The notes under the pieces: model-generated | The model's database searches: none | Seen by the model: only the letters and a program-made list of their open reading frames with translations | Told to the model about the DNA's origin: nothing | Translations under genes and position numbers: made by a program | DNA from: Shewanella waksmanii ATCC BAA-643 | GTDB taxonomy: Bacteria; Pseudomonadota; Gammaproteobacteria; Enterobacterales; Shewanellaceae | NCBI RefSeq assembly: GCF_000518805.1 | Contig: NZ_JAEH01000009.1 | Span: 62,001 to 126,000 of the forward strand | Length of the DNA: 64,000 bases | Direction: 5' to 3' | In this document: piece by piece, positions 8,657-17,967 of the stretch | How the letters are laid out: each line of letters begins with the position of its first letter | Numbering within the stretch: the first letter of the stretch is position 1

Positions 8657-9415
8657 TTAGATGCGGATACCGCCATCAATTTCAAACACGCGACCATTAA
8701 CATAGTCGTTTTCAACAATAAAACGCACGGTTGACGCTATCTCTTCTGCTTGACCCAATCGACCCACTGGCACCATTTTCTCTAAACGTGCTAGCGCTTC
8801 AGGCTTCATAGCAGCTGTCATTTCTGTTTCAATCACACCCGGTGCAACTGCGGCACTGCGAATATTATAGCGGGCAAGCTCTTTGGCCCAACCCACAGAC
8901 ATGGCGGCAACACCAGCCTTAGACGCTGAGTAGTTAGTCTGACCAATATTACCCGCTTTCGCTAAGCTTGAAATATTCACAATCACCCCAGCTTGCTCCG
9001 ACTCAATCATCGCAGCTGCCGCTTCACGGCCACACAAGAATGAACCGGTTAGGTTGACATTAATCACCGCTTGGAACTGCTCAAACGACATACGGTCAGT
9101 CACTTTGCCTTCTTTGGCTTTAACTAACATGCCATCGTATAAAATACCGGCGTTGTTCACCAATACGTTGACTTGACCAAAGTCTTCCAAAATAAATTTA
9201 AAACCAGCAACCACATCTTCTTCATCAGTAATATCAAAAGCGTAGCCTTGCACTTCCGTCGAGTCACCAATATCAGCACAAGCGCGTTCTAACTTGTCTT
9301 GATCAACATCAATCAAAGCCAGTTTCGCCCCTTGAGCAGCAAATTCACGCGCCATGGCAAAGCCGAGTCCACCAGCACCGCCTGTTATGACAACGACTTT
9401 ATCTTTTACATCCAT
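8657..9415 (-). CDS. short-chain dehydrogenase, probable 3-hydroxyacyl-CoA (2-methyl-3-hydroxybutyryl-CoA) dehydrogenase
   Basis: A 252-residue Rossmann-fold SDR: NAD-binding ITGGAGGLG (about 11-18), NNAGI, catalytic Ser in NISS, and YSASK with the Tyr/Lys pair. Isoleucine degradation needs exactly this step, oxidising 2-methyl-3-hydroxybutyryl-CoA to 2-methylacetoacetyl-CoA. The start at 9415 has AAGGG on the minus strand; extending to 9496 would run into mmsB. It is the last gene of the block, 4 bp after mmsB. I recall the Shewanella homologue being called ivdG; a FabG-like role in fatty-acid synthesis is less likely given the context. Confidence 0.85.
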   Translation of the reverse strand: MDVKDKVVVITGGAGGLGFAMAREFAAQGAKLALIDVDQDKLERACADIGDSTEVQGYAFDITDEEDVVAGFKFILEDFGQVNVLVNNAGILYDGMLVKAKEGKVTDRMSFEQFQAVINVNLTGSFLCGREAAAAMIESEQAGVIVNISSLAKAGNIGQTNYSASKAGVAAMSVGWAKELARYNIRSAAVAPGVIETEMTAAMKPEALARLEKMVPVGRLGQAEEIASTVRFIVENDYVNGRVFEIDGGIRI

Positions 9416-9419
9416 CTGC

Positions 9420-10319
9420 TTACCCTTTTTTATTAAACTGTTCAAAAATACTTGAGAAATCTCGTTTGCCATTGCCTTGGCGCGCGTGATTAACATATAA
9501 ACTGCGCGCTAATGCCCCCATTGGCGTACTAGACTGAGATTGCAATGCGGCTTCCTGAGATAGTCCTAAGTCTTTGACCATCAAATCAACCATAAATCCG
9601 CCCTGATAATCATTCGATGAAGGCACATTTTCCATTACATCTGGACAAGGATTATATTTATTTAGCGTCCAATTACCACCACTACTGACCTTCATGATTT
9701 CAGATAACACGCTGGGATCTAATCCGTGGTCCATGCCCATCTGAATAGATTCACTGGTGGCAACCATCAATACTGACAACAACATATTGTTGCAGATCTT
9801 TGCCACCTGCCCCGCGCCCGGGCCACCAGCATGAAAAATATTGGCTCCCATATCTGACAATACCCCGTGGGCACGCTCATAGGCATTATCGCTGCCACCG
9901 CAAATAAAGGTTAATGTGCCCGCTGCTGCGCCCGCAGTCCCGCCAGATACTGGCGCATCAATGAAATCTAGCCCTTTATCACTGGCAGCCTGTGCCACTG
10001 TTTTTGCGCTATCGGCATCAATGGTTGAGCAGTCGATAAGCAGGGTATCGTTGGCGACGACATCAATAATCCCCTTATTATCGGTATCTCCGATGTACAG
10101 CCCACGCACGTGTTTGCCTGCTGGCAACATGGTTACCACGACATCGGCGCCCGCAGCAGCACCGCAAGCACTGCTGGCGGTTAATGCACCTTGCTGTGCC
10201 AGTTGATTCATCGCTTCTGGGACCAAATCAAACACTTTTACCGTTTTGCCGGCTTTAAGCAAATTAAGCGCCATGGGGCCGCCCATATTGCCCAATCCAA
10301 TGAAAGCTACTGTTGTCAT
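9420..10319 (-). CDS. mmsB: 3-hydroxyisobutyrate dehydrogenase
   Basis: A 299-residue beta-hydroxyacid dehydrogenase. Evidence: dinucleotide-binding IGLGNMGGPMALNL at the N-terminus, the substrate signature DAPVSGGTAGAAAGTL, and the catalytic-lysine segment GAGQVAKICNN. It oxidises 3-hydroxyisobutyrate to methylmalonate semialdehyde, the valine-pathway step feeding MmsA, which is encoded in the same block. AAGGAG precedes the ATG. The gap to the upstream hydrolase gene is 33 bp. Confidence 0.9.
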   Translation of the reverse strand: MTTVAFIGLGNMGGPMALNLLKAGKTVKVFDLVPEAMNQLAQQGALTASSACGAAAGADVVVTMLPAGKHVRGLYIGDTDNKGIIDVVANDTLLIDCSTIDADSAKTVAQAASDKGLDFIDAPVSGGTAGAAAGTLTFICGGSDNAYERAHGVLSDMGANIFHAGGPGAGQVAKICNNMLLSVLMVATSESIQMGMDHGLDPSVLSEIMKVSSGGNWTLNKYNPCPDVMENVPSSNDYQGGFMVDLMVKDLGLSQEAALQSQSSTPMGALARSLYVNHARQGNGKRDFSSIFEQFNKKG

Positions 10320-10352
10320 GTTGTTGTCTCCTTTGTTGGCTTTGGGCCAGCT

Positions 10353-11477
10353 TTAAGCTAAGTCAGCTAACGGGTGAGTTTGCTCATCCCATGGCGAAGC
10401 AAGTAGTTGGCTTAACACACTCGGTTCAATACGCTCGACATGGGGAAATAACCACTGCGGGTTACGGTCTTTATCAATCAATAACGCGCGTACGCCTTCA
10501 GCAAAATCGCCAATCGCACAACATTGTACGCTCAGTCCCAACTCAAACTGGAATGCCTCAGCCAGACTCATCTCAGTCAAGTTGGCCTGGGCATAAATCA
10601 ACGCCTGACTTATTGGGCTGCCCGCTTTAAAGGTCGCAACCGCACGTGATAGCCATTTTTCATCAGTACTGAGGTCTGCAAGTCTAGCGGCAATTTCAGC
10701 CACAGAACCGGCCATTAGCGCATCAATCTCTTGCTGGTGCAGTGCTAATACACTGTCGGCCATCGGGATTTGACAACGTCCAGTCATGGCTTCCAACAAT
10801 TGATCCAGCTTTTGGTGATTACTCTCAGCAGACGCCACCCAGTCGATGCTACTGAGTGCTTCCAATAGCGCATGTTTATCATCACGATTGAGATAGTGAT
10901 TACCTAGCCCAACGTAATAGGCGTCACTGCCAGACATGTTGTACGCGGTTAACCCTAAAAACAGCCCTGATTTACCCGGCATGGTATTGAGGAAATAACT
11001 GCCGCCCACATCAGGATATAACCCTATTGTTACCTCTGGCATGGCAATCCGTGAATGCTCTGTCACCACGCGATGACTCGCACCGGCCATCAGTCCGACG
11101 CCACCGCCCATGACGATACCATCTGCCCAAACTAATACCGGTTTATCATAGGTATGCAGCAAGTAATCTAACCGGTACTCTTGCTCAAAAAAGGTTTGTG
11201 CCGCCTCGGTGACCTCCCCCGGCGTGTCGATAGATGCCTGATATAAGGCTCTTACATCACCACCAGCACAGAAGGCTTTTTCACCGCTGCCATCAAGCAC
11301 GACCATAGCGATATTGTCATCACTTTGCCATTGAGTTAGCTGGGCCAACATCGCTTGCACCATATCTAGGTTCAATGCGTTAAGCGCTTTCTCGATATTG
11401 AGAGTCACTACGCCGATCTGTTGGCCTGAAATGGTACCTAAGGTTTGAAAAATCACATCATTGGTGGCTGGTTTCAT
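10353..11477 (-). CDS. 3-hydroxyisobutyryl-CoA hydrolase (enoyl-CoA hydratase/isomerase family)
   Basis: A 374-residue crotonase-fold protein, about 120 residues longer than ordinary hydratases, as expected for HIBCH-type hydrolases. Oxyanion-hole regions are FCAGGDVRALY and GGGVGLMAG; the catalytic region has MPEVTIGLYPDVGGSYFL with the Glu and Asp typical of the hydrolase. It releases CoA from 3-hydroxyisobutyryl-CoA so that MmsB can act. The ATG at 11477 shares one base with the stop of the upstream gene (TAATG) and has GGAAG 8 bp ahead; a second in-frame ATG at 11492 would remove that ribosome site. Translational coupling is likely. Confidence 0.88.
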   Translation of the reverse strand: MKPATNDVIFQTLGTISGQQIGVVTLNIEKALNALNLDMVQAMLAQLTQWQSDDNIAMVVLDGSGEKAFCAGGDVRALYQASIDTPGEVTEAAQTFFEQEYRLDYLLHTYDKPVLVWADGIVMGGGVGLMAGASHRVVTEHSRIAMPEVTIGLYPDVGGSYFLNTMPGKSGLFLGLTAYNMSGSDAYYVGLGNHYLNRDDKHALLEALSSIDWVASAESNHQKLDQLLEAMTGRCQIPMADSVLALHQQEIDALMAGSVAEIAARLADLSTDEKWLSRAVATFKAGSPISQALIYAQANLTEMSLAEAFQFELGLSVQCCAIGDFAEGVRALLIDKDRNPQWLFPHVERIEPSVLSQLLASPWDEQTHPLADLA

Positions 11478-12250
11478 TAGCAGTTCTTCCATTTTGCTTG
11501 ACGCTTTTCTAAAAAGGCATTCACACCCTCTTTTTGATCTAGGGTATCGAATAAACCAACAAATAGCTCTCGTTCAAGTGGTAAGGCTTGTTGGCGTGGC
11601 ATTTGGCGACCCGCTTGGATAAGTTGCTTACATACAGTCACACTCGATGGGCTTTGATTAGCCACTTTTTCGGCCAGTGCAATAGCGCTATCAAGTGCCG
11701 TTGCTGTTGCCACTACCTCTTCAACTAAGCCAATTTGTAGCGCTTGTTGTGACTTAATGCGCTCGCCGCACAAAATCATCCGTTTCGTCCAGCCTTCACC
11801 GACCAGCGCAGTGAGGTTTTGGGTGCCACCTGCACAAGGTAGCAAACCGACGGTAGCTTCAGGTAATGCCATCACTGCTTGGGTTTCGCACAGTCGAATA
11901 TCACAAGCTAATGCAACCTCTAATCCGCCACCCATGGCATACCCATTAATCGCAGCAATCGACACACCACGAAAAGCTGACAACGCTTCAAAAGCCTCGC
12001 CAAAATACTTTGCCATTGATGCTGCGTTACCTTTGTCGCCATCAGCAAACAGTTTTAAATCGGCACCAGCAGAGAAGAACTTTTCGCCTTCACCCGTTAA
12101 CACTAGTGCGTAAACGTCAGCATCGTCATTGAGCTGTTCAACACGCTGCTTTAATGCCTGTAATGATTCCGCCGTCCACGTATTGGCTGGCGGATTGCTC
12201 ATAGTAATGACCGCAGTGTGTCCAATACGTTGCTCTAACAATCCATTCAT
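11477..12250 (-). CDS. enoyl-CoA hydratase
   Basis: A 257-residue crotonase-family protein of normal length. Key regions are FSAGADLKLF (first oxyanion loop) and YAMGGGLEVALACD followed by LPEATVGLLPCAGGTQ, which carries the catalytic Glu. It should hydrate methacrylyl-CoA and tiglyl-CoA in valine and isoleucine breakdown. It overlaps the start of the hydrolase gene by one base and follows the acyl-CoA dehydrogenase gene by 14 bp, so all three are cotranscribed. Confidence 0.88.
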   Translation of the reverse strand: MNGLLEQRIGHTAVITMSNPPANTWTAESLQALKQRVEQLNDDADVYALVLTGEGEKFFSAGADLKLFADGDKGNAASMAKYFGEAFEALSAFRGVSIAAINGYAMGGGLEVALACDIRLCETQAVMALPEATVGLLPCAGGTQNLTALVGEGWTKRMILCGERIKSQQALQIGLVEEVVATATALDSAIALAEKVANQSPSSVTVCKQLIQAGRQMPRQQALPLERELFVGLFDTLDQKEGVNAFLEKRQAKWKNC

Positions 12251-12264
12251 TTGACGACTCCCTG

Positions 12265-13422
12265 TTATAGAATTTGGCTGGCTGTTTCATCCAGTAAACG
12301 ACGGGCGATAATCAGACGCATGATCTCATTAGTGCCTTCTAAAATCTGGTGCACACGTACATCTCTAAAGTGACGCTCTAGTGGATATTCACGTATGTAA
12401 CCATAACCTCCATGTAGTTGCAGCGCATTATCACAAACACTAAAACCGACATCAGTTGCAAATCGCTTGGCCATCGCACAATATGCGGTTGCTTCTGGGT
12501 CTTGCTCATCCAATTTAAAGGCGGCTAAACGCACCATCTGCCTTGCCGCAACCAATTCAGTTGCCATATCGGCGAGTTTGAATTGCAATGCTTGGAATGC
12601 CGCAATCGGTTTGCCAAACTGTTTGCGCTCATTCATATACTGAGTCGCGCGTTCAAGCGCCGCTTGGGCGGTACCGATTGAACAGGTGGCAATATTAATG
12701 CGGCCACCATCTAACCCTTTCATGGCAAAGGTAAAGCCTTGCCCCTCTTCACCCAACAGGTTACTCACGGGGACGCGAACATTATCAAAGGTGATCTCGC
12801 GGGTTGGCTGCGCATTCCAGCCCATTTTGTCTTCTGCTTTACCGTAGCTAATACCGGCACTATCAGCAGGTACCGCAATGGCTGAAATGCCTTTAGCGCC
12901 TGCTTCACCCGTACGGCACATCACCACGAGCATTTCGGTATCACCGGCACCAGAGATAAACATTTTCGCGCCAGAAATAAGGTAATCATCACCGTCGCGC
13001 ACGGCTTTAGTTTTCAGTGATGCTGCATCACTGCCGGCGCCAGCTTCAGTTAAACAGTATGAAGCGAGCTTTGCGCCGCTGGTGAGATCTTCAGACCACT
13101 GGCCACGCAGTGTCTCGCTGCCAAAGCTGGTGACCATCCAAGTTGCCATGTTATGGATAGTTAACATCGCTGTGGTAGCGGTGCAACCCATAGCAAGTTG
13201 CTCAAAAATGATAGACGCATCAAGGCGAGATAGGCCCATGCCGCCTTCAGACTCTGGTGAGTACAGCGAGCAGAAACCCAGCTCACCAGCTTTTTGAATC
13301 ACGTCTTTAGGAAAGTGGTGTTGCTCATCCCATTGGGCCGCAAACGGGGCTAACTCATCGGTGGCAAACTGAGCGGCTAGCTCGGCAAATTGACGTTGAT
13401 CTTCATTGAGGTTGAAATCCAT
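12265..13422 (-). CDS. acyl-CoA dehydrogenase (probable isobutyryl/2-methylbutyryl-CoA dehydrogenase)
   Basis: A 385-residue flavoprotein with the full acyl-CoA dehydrogenase layout: helical N-terminus starting MDFNLNEDQRQFAELAAQFA, middle beta domain with CLTEAGAGSDAAS, and C-terminal helices with the base Glu362 in ILEGTNEI. Placing the Glu there fits short-chain and branched-chain members. It would produce methacrylyl-CoA or tiglyl-CoA and pass electrons to ETF. Context fixes the branched-chain role; the preference between isobutyryl- and 2-methylbutyryl-CoA is not visible in the sequence. Confidence 0.88.
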   Translation of the reverse strand: MDFNLNEDQRQFAELAAQFATDELAPFAAQWDEQHHFPKDVIQKAGELGFCSLYSPESEGGMGLSRLDASIIFEQLAMGCTATTAMLTIHNMATWMVTSFGSETLRGQWSEDLTSGAKLASYCLTEAGAGSDAASLKTKAVRDGDDYLISGAKMFISGAGDTEMLVVMCRTGEAGAKGISAIAVPADSAGISYGKAEDKMGWNAQPTREITFDNVRVPVSNLLGEEGQGFTFAMKGLDGGRINIATCSIGTAQAALERATQYMNERKQFGKPIAAFQALQFKLADMATELVAARQMVRLAAFKLDEQDPEATAYCAMAKRFATDVGFSVCDNALQLHGGYGYIREYPLERHFRDVRVHQILEGTNEIMRLIIARRLLDETASQIL

Positions 13423-13540
13423 ACCGCGAACTCCTATTGCACCTTTAGTAGGCTTTTGTCAGCCTTTATTTAGTTTGTGGTGCTGTTGCTTGTGAATACG
13501 GGCCGAGGTTGAGTCGGCCCCAATTGTCTACGTTTAATGG

Positions 13541-15046
13541 TTATTTTAAGGCAATGGTCATATTCGGTGCTGTTTGCTCTGCATCACCAATTTGTGACTC
13601 AAACCAACGTGAAGTGATGGTTTTTGTTTCGGTGTAAAAGCGCACAGCCTGCTTGCCATAGGCATGTTGGTCGCCATAAAAACTTCCCTTCCAGCCAGTG
13701 AACGAGAAGAAAGGCAGTGGCACAGGGATCGGCACATTAATACCGACCTGGCCCACTTCAATTTCATGTTGGTATTTACGTGCAGCAGCGCCGCTAGCAG
13801 TGAAAATTGAGGTGCCGTTGCCATACGGACTGTTATTGACAATCTCAATGGCTTCTTCAAGACTGTCTGTTTCCATGGTGCACAGCACCGGACCAAAAAT
13901 CTCTTGCTGATAGATACTCATATCGGTAGTCACGCCACTGAACATAGTGGGGCCAATCCAGTTACCTTCCTCATGGCCTGCGACGGTATAATCTGAGCCA
14001 TCCAGTAAGCAGTTTGCCCCTTGCTGTTTACCTTCTTCAATTAAAGCCAATACCCGAGCTTTAGCGGCAGGACTAATTAACGGACCGTAACCCGCCTGCG
14101 CGTCGTCCCACAGTCCTGGTTTAACTTTAGCTAGCGCCTCTTTTAGTTCAGGAATCCATGCTTTCGCTTCGCCAACAAACACCGCCACAGACAAGGCCAT
14201 ACAGCGCTGACCCGCAGCCCCCACAGATGCACCCACTAAGTTATTTATCACTTGCTGTTTGTCAGCATCTGGCATGATCACACAGTGATTCTTAGCACCG
14301 GCAAATGCTTGGCAACGCTTTAGGTTGTCGGTAGCCGTTTTATAGATGTACTGACCAACGCCCACAGAGCCAACAAATGAGATAGCTTTGATATCACGAT
14401 GAGAGAGTAAGGTATCGACCGCTTCTTTATCACCATGCACCAGTTGCAGCACACCTTTTGGCGCGCCTGCTTCTTCGAACAATTCAACCAAGCGTTGCGG
14501 CGTCATTGGATCTTGCTCTGATGGTTTAAGCACAAAGGTGTTACCGCAGGCAATGGCCAAAGGGAACATCCATAACGGAATCATCGCAGGGAAATTAAAT
14601 GGGGTGATCCCGGCGCAAACACCTAATGGCTGCGTGTAGCTGTAGGTATCAATTCCACGAGCAACGTTCTCGACGGTTTCACCCATTAGTAGCGTAGCAA
14701 TATTACACGCGTGCTCCGCCACCTCAATTCCACGCCAAACATCACCCTTAGCATCTTCAAAAGTTTTACCGGTTTCTTTTGCTAAAATGGTCGCAATTTC
14801 ATCATGATGAGCTTTAAGTAGATGCTGGTAGCGAAACATGACTCGAGCACGTTCTGATACCGCCACTTCTTTCCAACTTGCGAAAGCCTGCTTTGCACTG
14901 GCTACGGCTTGCTCAACTTCAGCAACAGTTGCAGCATTAATTTGGGCAATAGGCTGATTGTCGGCCGGATTGGTGACTGTGATCTGCTTGTTACCTTGAC
15001 CGGTGACAAATTCACCATCGATGTAATGTTTAACTTGAGTCGTCAT
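13541..15046 (-). CDS. mmsA: methylmalonate-semialdehyde dehydrogenase (CoA-acylating)
   Basis: A 501-residue aldehyde dehydrogenase with the catalytic Cys282 in [12 protein letters not shown] and the cofactor region [18 protein letters not shown] around 147-164, both characteristic of MmsA/IolA. It converts methylmalonate semialdehyde to propionyl-CoA with CoA and NAD. AAAAAGGAAG precedes the ATG. The leader carries a perfect 10-bp stem-loop (15061-15090), and a terminator-like hairpin lies between this gene and atoB. The mmsA-led part may therefore have its own promoter or be attenuated relative to atoB. Confidence 0.93.
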   Translation of the reverse strand: MTTQVKHYIDGEFVTGQGNKQITVTNPADNQPIAQINAATVAEVEQAVASAKQAFASWKEVAVSERARVMFRYQHLLKAHHDEIATILAKETGKTFEDAKGDVWRGIEVAEHACNIATLLMGETVENVARGIDTYSYTQPLGVCAGITPFNFPAMIPLWMFPLAIACGNTFVLKPSEQDPMTPQRLVELFEEAGAPKGVLQLVHGDKEAVDTLLSHRDIKAISFVGSVGVGQYIYKTATDNLKRCQAFAGAKNHCVIMPDADKQQVINNLVGASVGAAGQRCMALSVAVFVGEAKAWIPELKEALAKVKPGLWDDAQAGYGPLISPAAKARVLALIEEGKQQGANCLLDGSDYTVAGHEEGNWIGPTMFSGVTTDMSIYQQEIFGPVLCTMETDSLEEAIEIVNNSPYGNGTSIFTASGAAARKYQHEIEVGQVGINVPIPVPLPFFSFTGWKGSFYGDQHAYGKQAVRFYTETKTITSRWFESQIGDAEQTAPNMTIALK

Positions 15047-15060
15047 GTTGCTTCCTTTTT

Positions 15061-15090
15061 ACTAATACTGACTATCCATCAGTATTAGTG
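15061..15090. repeat. perfect inverted repeat in the mmsA leader
   Basis: ACTAATACTG (15061-15070) and CAGTATTAGT (15081-15090) are exact reverse complements around a 10-nt spacer. It ends 14 bp before the mmsA start, immediately upstream of the Shine-Dalgarno run. It could be an operator or an mRNA stem-loop; there is no T-run, so it is not an intrinsic terminator. Confidence 0.6.
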
Positions 15091-15152
15091 CTTGTTGATG
15101 CCGCTTTATTATTTTATTGATGAGTTACGGCTTATTGCTGTCGCTAATATTG

Positions 15153-15190
15153 CGCAAAAAATAAGCCCACAAAGTGTTATTGCGGGCTTA
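15153..15190 (-). terminator. probable terminator after atoB
   Basis: AAGCCC (15163-15168) pairs with GGGCTT (15184-15189), with CAA/TTG extending the stem after one mismatch. On the minus strand it is followed by TTATTTTTTG. It lies 6 bp after the atoB stop and may partially uncouple atoB from mmsA. Confidence 0.7.
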
Positions 15191-15195
15191 ACTTT

Positions 15196-16386
15196 TTAAA
15201 CTTCGATTGCCATCGCGGTTGCTTCGCCACCACCAATACAAAGAGAGGCGACACCACGGCTGAGGCCTTTGGCCTTAAGTGCATGAATAAGGGTAACTAA
15301 AACACGTGCGCCAGAGCAGCCAATTGGATGACCCAATGCACAGGCGCCACCATAGATGTTGACTTTATCTTCATCCAATCCAAGCTCAGAGATTGCCAAC
15401 ATGGTGACCATGGCAAAAGCTTCATTAATTTCGAATAGATCCACATCTTGTTTTTGCCAAGCCACTTTTGCTAATAACTTGTTCATGGCGCCCACAGGAG
15501 CGGTAGTGAACATTGAAGGCTCTTGAGCATGAGTAGCATGACCTTTGATCGTAGCCATAACCGCGAGCCCACGTTTAGCCGCTTCGTCGCGACGCATTAA
15601 CATCAATACTGCAGCGCCATCAGAGATGGAGCTTGAGTTGGCAGCTGTGATCGTGCCGTCTTTAGCGAAAGCAGGTCGTAAACTCGGAATTTTGTCAGGA
15701 CGTGCATTACCCGGTTGCTCATCAGTGTCGACCACAGTATCACCGCGGCGTGAGCTGACTGTCACAGGTGCGATTTCTGCATCGAATGCACCGGTTTCAA
15801 TGGCGCTATTGGCTTTTTGTAATGAGTTAAGTGCAAATTGATCCATTTGCTCACGAGTTAAATTGAAATCATCTGCGGTTTTCTGTGCAAACGTTCCCAT
15901 GGCGCCGCCGGTGTACGCATCTTCTAGGCCGTCAAGAAACATATGATCAAGCACTTTGCCGTGCCCCATGCGCATGCCACCGCGGGCTTTATCGAGCAAG
16001 TACGGAGCTTGACTCATATTTTCCATTCCACCGGCAAGCACAATTTGCGCACTGTCAGCCTTAATTAGATCATGTGCAAGCATCACTGTTTTCATGCCTG
16101 ATCCACAGACTTTATTCACCGTAGTTGCACCTACTGACAACGGCAGCTCTGCGCCTAACGCTGCTTGACGTGCAGGCGCTTGACCAAGCCCTGCAGGCAA
16201 TACGCAACCCATTAACAGCTCATCGACATCGGCGCCATTGACACCTGTGTCATGCATCACGGCTTGTACTGCGGTAGATGCTAACACTGGAGAAGCGACA
16301 CTTGACAATGCACCTTGAAAGCCACCCATAGGTGTACGTTTCGCCGCTACAATTACAATATCTTGATCTCGATTTTCGCTTGTCAT
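15196..16386 (-). CDS. atoB: acetyl-CoA C-acyltransferase (thiolase)
   Basis: A 396-residue degradative/biosynthetic thiolase with the nucleophile Cys94 in NKVCGSGMK, the His353 of GGACALGHPIGCSG and the acid/base Cys383 in CIGGGEA. In this block it should cleave 2-methylacetoacetyl-CoA to acetyl-CoA and propionyl-CoA, ending isoleucine degradation; acetoacetyl-CoA is an equally plausible substrate. First gene of the block. A 16-bp palindrome lies 83 bp upstream. I recall the Shewanella homologue as ivdA. Confidence 0.9.
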   Translation of the reverse strand: MTSENRDQDIVIVAAKRTPMGGFQGALSSVASPVLASTAVQAVMHDTGVNGADVDELLMGCVLPAGLGQAPARQAALGAELPLSVGATTVNKVCGSGMKTVMLAHDLIKADSAQIVLAGGMENMSQAPYLLDKARGGMRMGHGKVLDHMFLDGLEDAYTGGAMGTFAQKTADDFNLTREQMDQFALNSLQKANSAIETGAFDAEIAPVTVSSRRGDTVVDTDEQPGNARPDKIPSLRPAFAKDGTITAANSSSISDGAAVLMLMRRDEAAKRGLAVMATIKGHATHAQEPSMFTTAPVGAMNKLLAKVAWQKQDVDLFEINEAFAMVTMLAISELGLDEDKVNIYGGACALGHPIGCSGARVLVTLIHALKAKGLSRGVASLCIGGGEATAMAIEV

Positions 16387-16468
16387 GATTCACTCCAAAC
16401 TGACAGAATTTATTCGTTAGGCAGCACATGTATGAATGTGATCTGCATCAAATAATAGCACTCTGACG

Positions 16469-16484
16469 TTTACGCGAACGTAAA
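16469..16484. promoter_or_regulatory. palindrome upstream of the valine/isoleucine block, candidate LiuR-type operator
   Basis: TTTACG (16469-16474), spacer CGAA, then CGTAAA (16479-16484). It lies 83 bp upstream of atoB. On the minus strand a -10-like TATTAT (16452-16457) follows it. MerR-family LiuR sites in branched-chain amino-acid regulons have a similar TTTACG/CGTAAA core as I recall, but this is memory, not a search. The remaining gap 16485-16679 holds only a 6-bp GGCTGC/GCAGCC repeat. Confidence 0.5.
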
Positions 16485-16679
16485 GCAAGTATTGTTTTGC
16501 AATTAGTAAAAGATAATCACTGTGTGGTTGTCATGTTGAATTTACACCCGAGCAATGGCTGCCAGATGTCAGCAGCCACACCTAGGTATGGTAACGAGTA
16601 AGTAGGCTTAAATTAATACGCAAACTATTGATAATGCGCCAATTAGTAATGAAATACTCTAGCAGTATCAAAGCTAAAA

Positions 16680-17351
16680 CTAGTCATTTAATGACCAAAA
16701 TAGCGGCTGACCATAAACTTGCTGTTGTCCATGGCTGTAAACAATCACGTCATTATCACTGGCAAGTACTATGGTATCGCTGTGCAATTGATCTACGTGA
16801 TCATCAGCAAATTGTTGTAGCTTAGGGACTAACGCTTGTGGGTCTGTCACATGGGGAACGTACAGATTAGGGTATAAGCCAAGGCCCGATAGGTCCTTAA
16901 GACCAACGGCATTGTTGTCGCCACAGAGCGGCGCAGTTGCAATAGTATCAGTTAACAACATTGCCCCCGCACTTAAGCCAATAAAACTGCCCCCTTGCAG
17001 ATAATACTGCACCAGTTGTTCGCTAACCTGCCTTTGTATTACACCTTGCAGAAAGCCAAATGTGTCACCGCCTGCCAAATGAATCATGTCGCAGTTAAGT
17101 AAGTCACTAAAAGCTTGTTCACTGTAATCTTGGGTAAGTTCGCAATAGGTATCCATCTGCGCCCCGAAAGATGCATACACTTGTTGGGTTGCACTGAAGT
17201 ATTGGCGCTGAGCTTCGTGGCCAGAGGCCAGATAGCCCACATTAGGTGCCGAAGTCGAAAAGCGCATATGTTGTTGTAAGGCGATGGCGACATTTGGGCT
17301 ATCAAGGGCACTGAGTAATATCAATTTGCCCAACTGTTGATGACTTGCCAT
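16680..17351 (-). CDS. S51 (peptidase E)-like protein
   Basis: A 223-residue protein with a class I glutamine amidotransferase-like fold. The nucleophile elbow is GLSAGA with Ser127 and the probable His is His167 in VPHVTD; the region HLAGGDTFGF is typical of the family. Peptidase E cleaves Asp-Xaa dipeptides; related members act on cyanophycin. The conserved Ser/His favour a true hydrolase. It is the third gene of a minus-strand run after cobB and the kinase-like gene, but 130 bp separate it from the latter. GGAAG precedes its ATG. Confidence 0.75.
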   Translation of the reverse strand: MASHQQLGKLILLSALDSPNVAIALQQHMRFSTSAPNVGYLASGHEAQRQYFSATQQVYASFGAQMDTYCELTQDYSEQAFSDLLNCDMIHLAGGDTFGFLQGVIQRQVSEQLVQYYLQGGSFIGLSAGAMLLTDTIATAPLCGDNNAVGLKDLSGLGLYPNLYVPHVTDPQALVPKLQQFADDHVDQLHSDTIVLASDNDVIVYSHGQQQVYGQPLFWSLND

Positions 17352-17481
17352 TTTTGCTTCCTGTTAAATTAGCGTCCCATTGATAACTTAAGCGATTCTA
17401 AGAGGTTAAGTAAACCGTCTACAGGCGATTTCTGCCAAAACAGTCAACACTTGGGATGGCCTATCACAAAAGCCTACGGCT

Positions 17482-17967
17482 TTAGCTTGGCTGAAAATTT
17501 AACGCCATTTTTTTAATCTGCGCTAAATGGACTTGATGTTGATTGCGCTCAGCACAGAGTTGTTGGTGGCTGGAATCGAGCGGATCACCCACTAAAACAA
17601 TACGCACTTGATAGCCTAATGCTTTAGCAGCAATTTCGTATGCCATAAATTCCCACAGCGCTAAATTGGTATTGTCGCAAATAACAACAGGCTCTTTGCT
17701 TGCTAAGGCTTGTATAAATCCACTAAGGTTTTTTTGATGATATTCAGCCAGTTTATGCGCTTGAAAGCGATATTGTCCTTTATGATAAAACCACTTATCG
17801 GTTGAGAAGTAGCCACGCTGGCGTATCGCCAGCGCTTGCTCAATGGATTGCGATTGAATAAATTGCTCAACCCAGTGACTTTTACCACTGCCCGGCAGGC
17901 CACGCATAATGATGGCAACCGGCGCAGCAACAGCACGTGTGTCAGTATCCTTTGAAGTCGGGCTCAT
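17482..17967 (-). CDS. P-loop ATPase / polynucleotide kinase-like protein
   Basis: A 161-residue protein with Walker A GLPGSGKS (23-30), a Walker B-like VVICDNTNLALWE, and a C-terminal segment VLVGDPLDSSHQQLCAERN resembling the lid of zeta-toxin or polynucleotide-kinase-like proteins. It likely phosphorylates a small molecule or nucleic-acid end, but the substrate is unknown. Its ATG begins at the base right after the cobB stop, so translation is probably coupled to cobB. Confidence 0.7.
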   Translation of the reverse strand: MSPTSKDTDTRAVAAPVAIIMRGLPGSGKSHWVEQFIQSQSIEQALAIRQRGYFSTDKWFYHKGQYRFQAHKLAEYHQKNLSGFIQALASKEPVVICDNTNLALWEFMAYEIAAKALGYQVRIVLVGDPLDSSHQQLCAERNQHQVHLAQIKKMALNFQPS

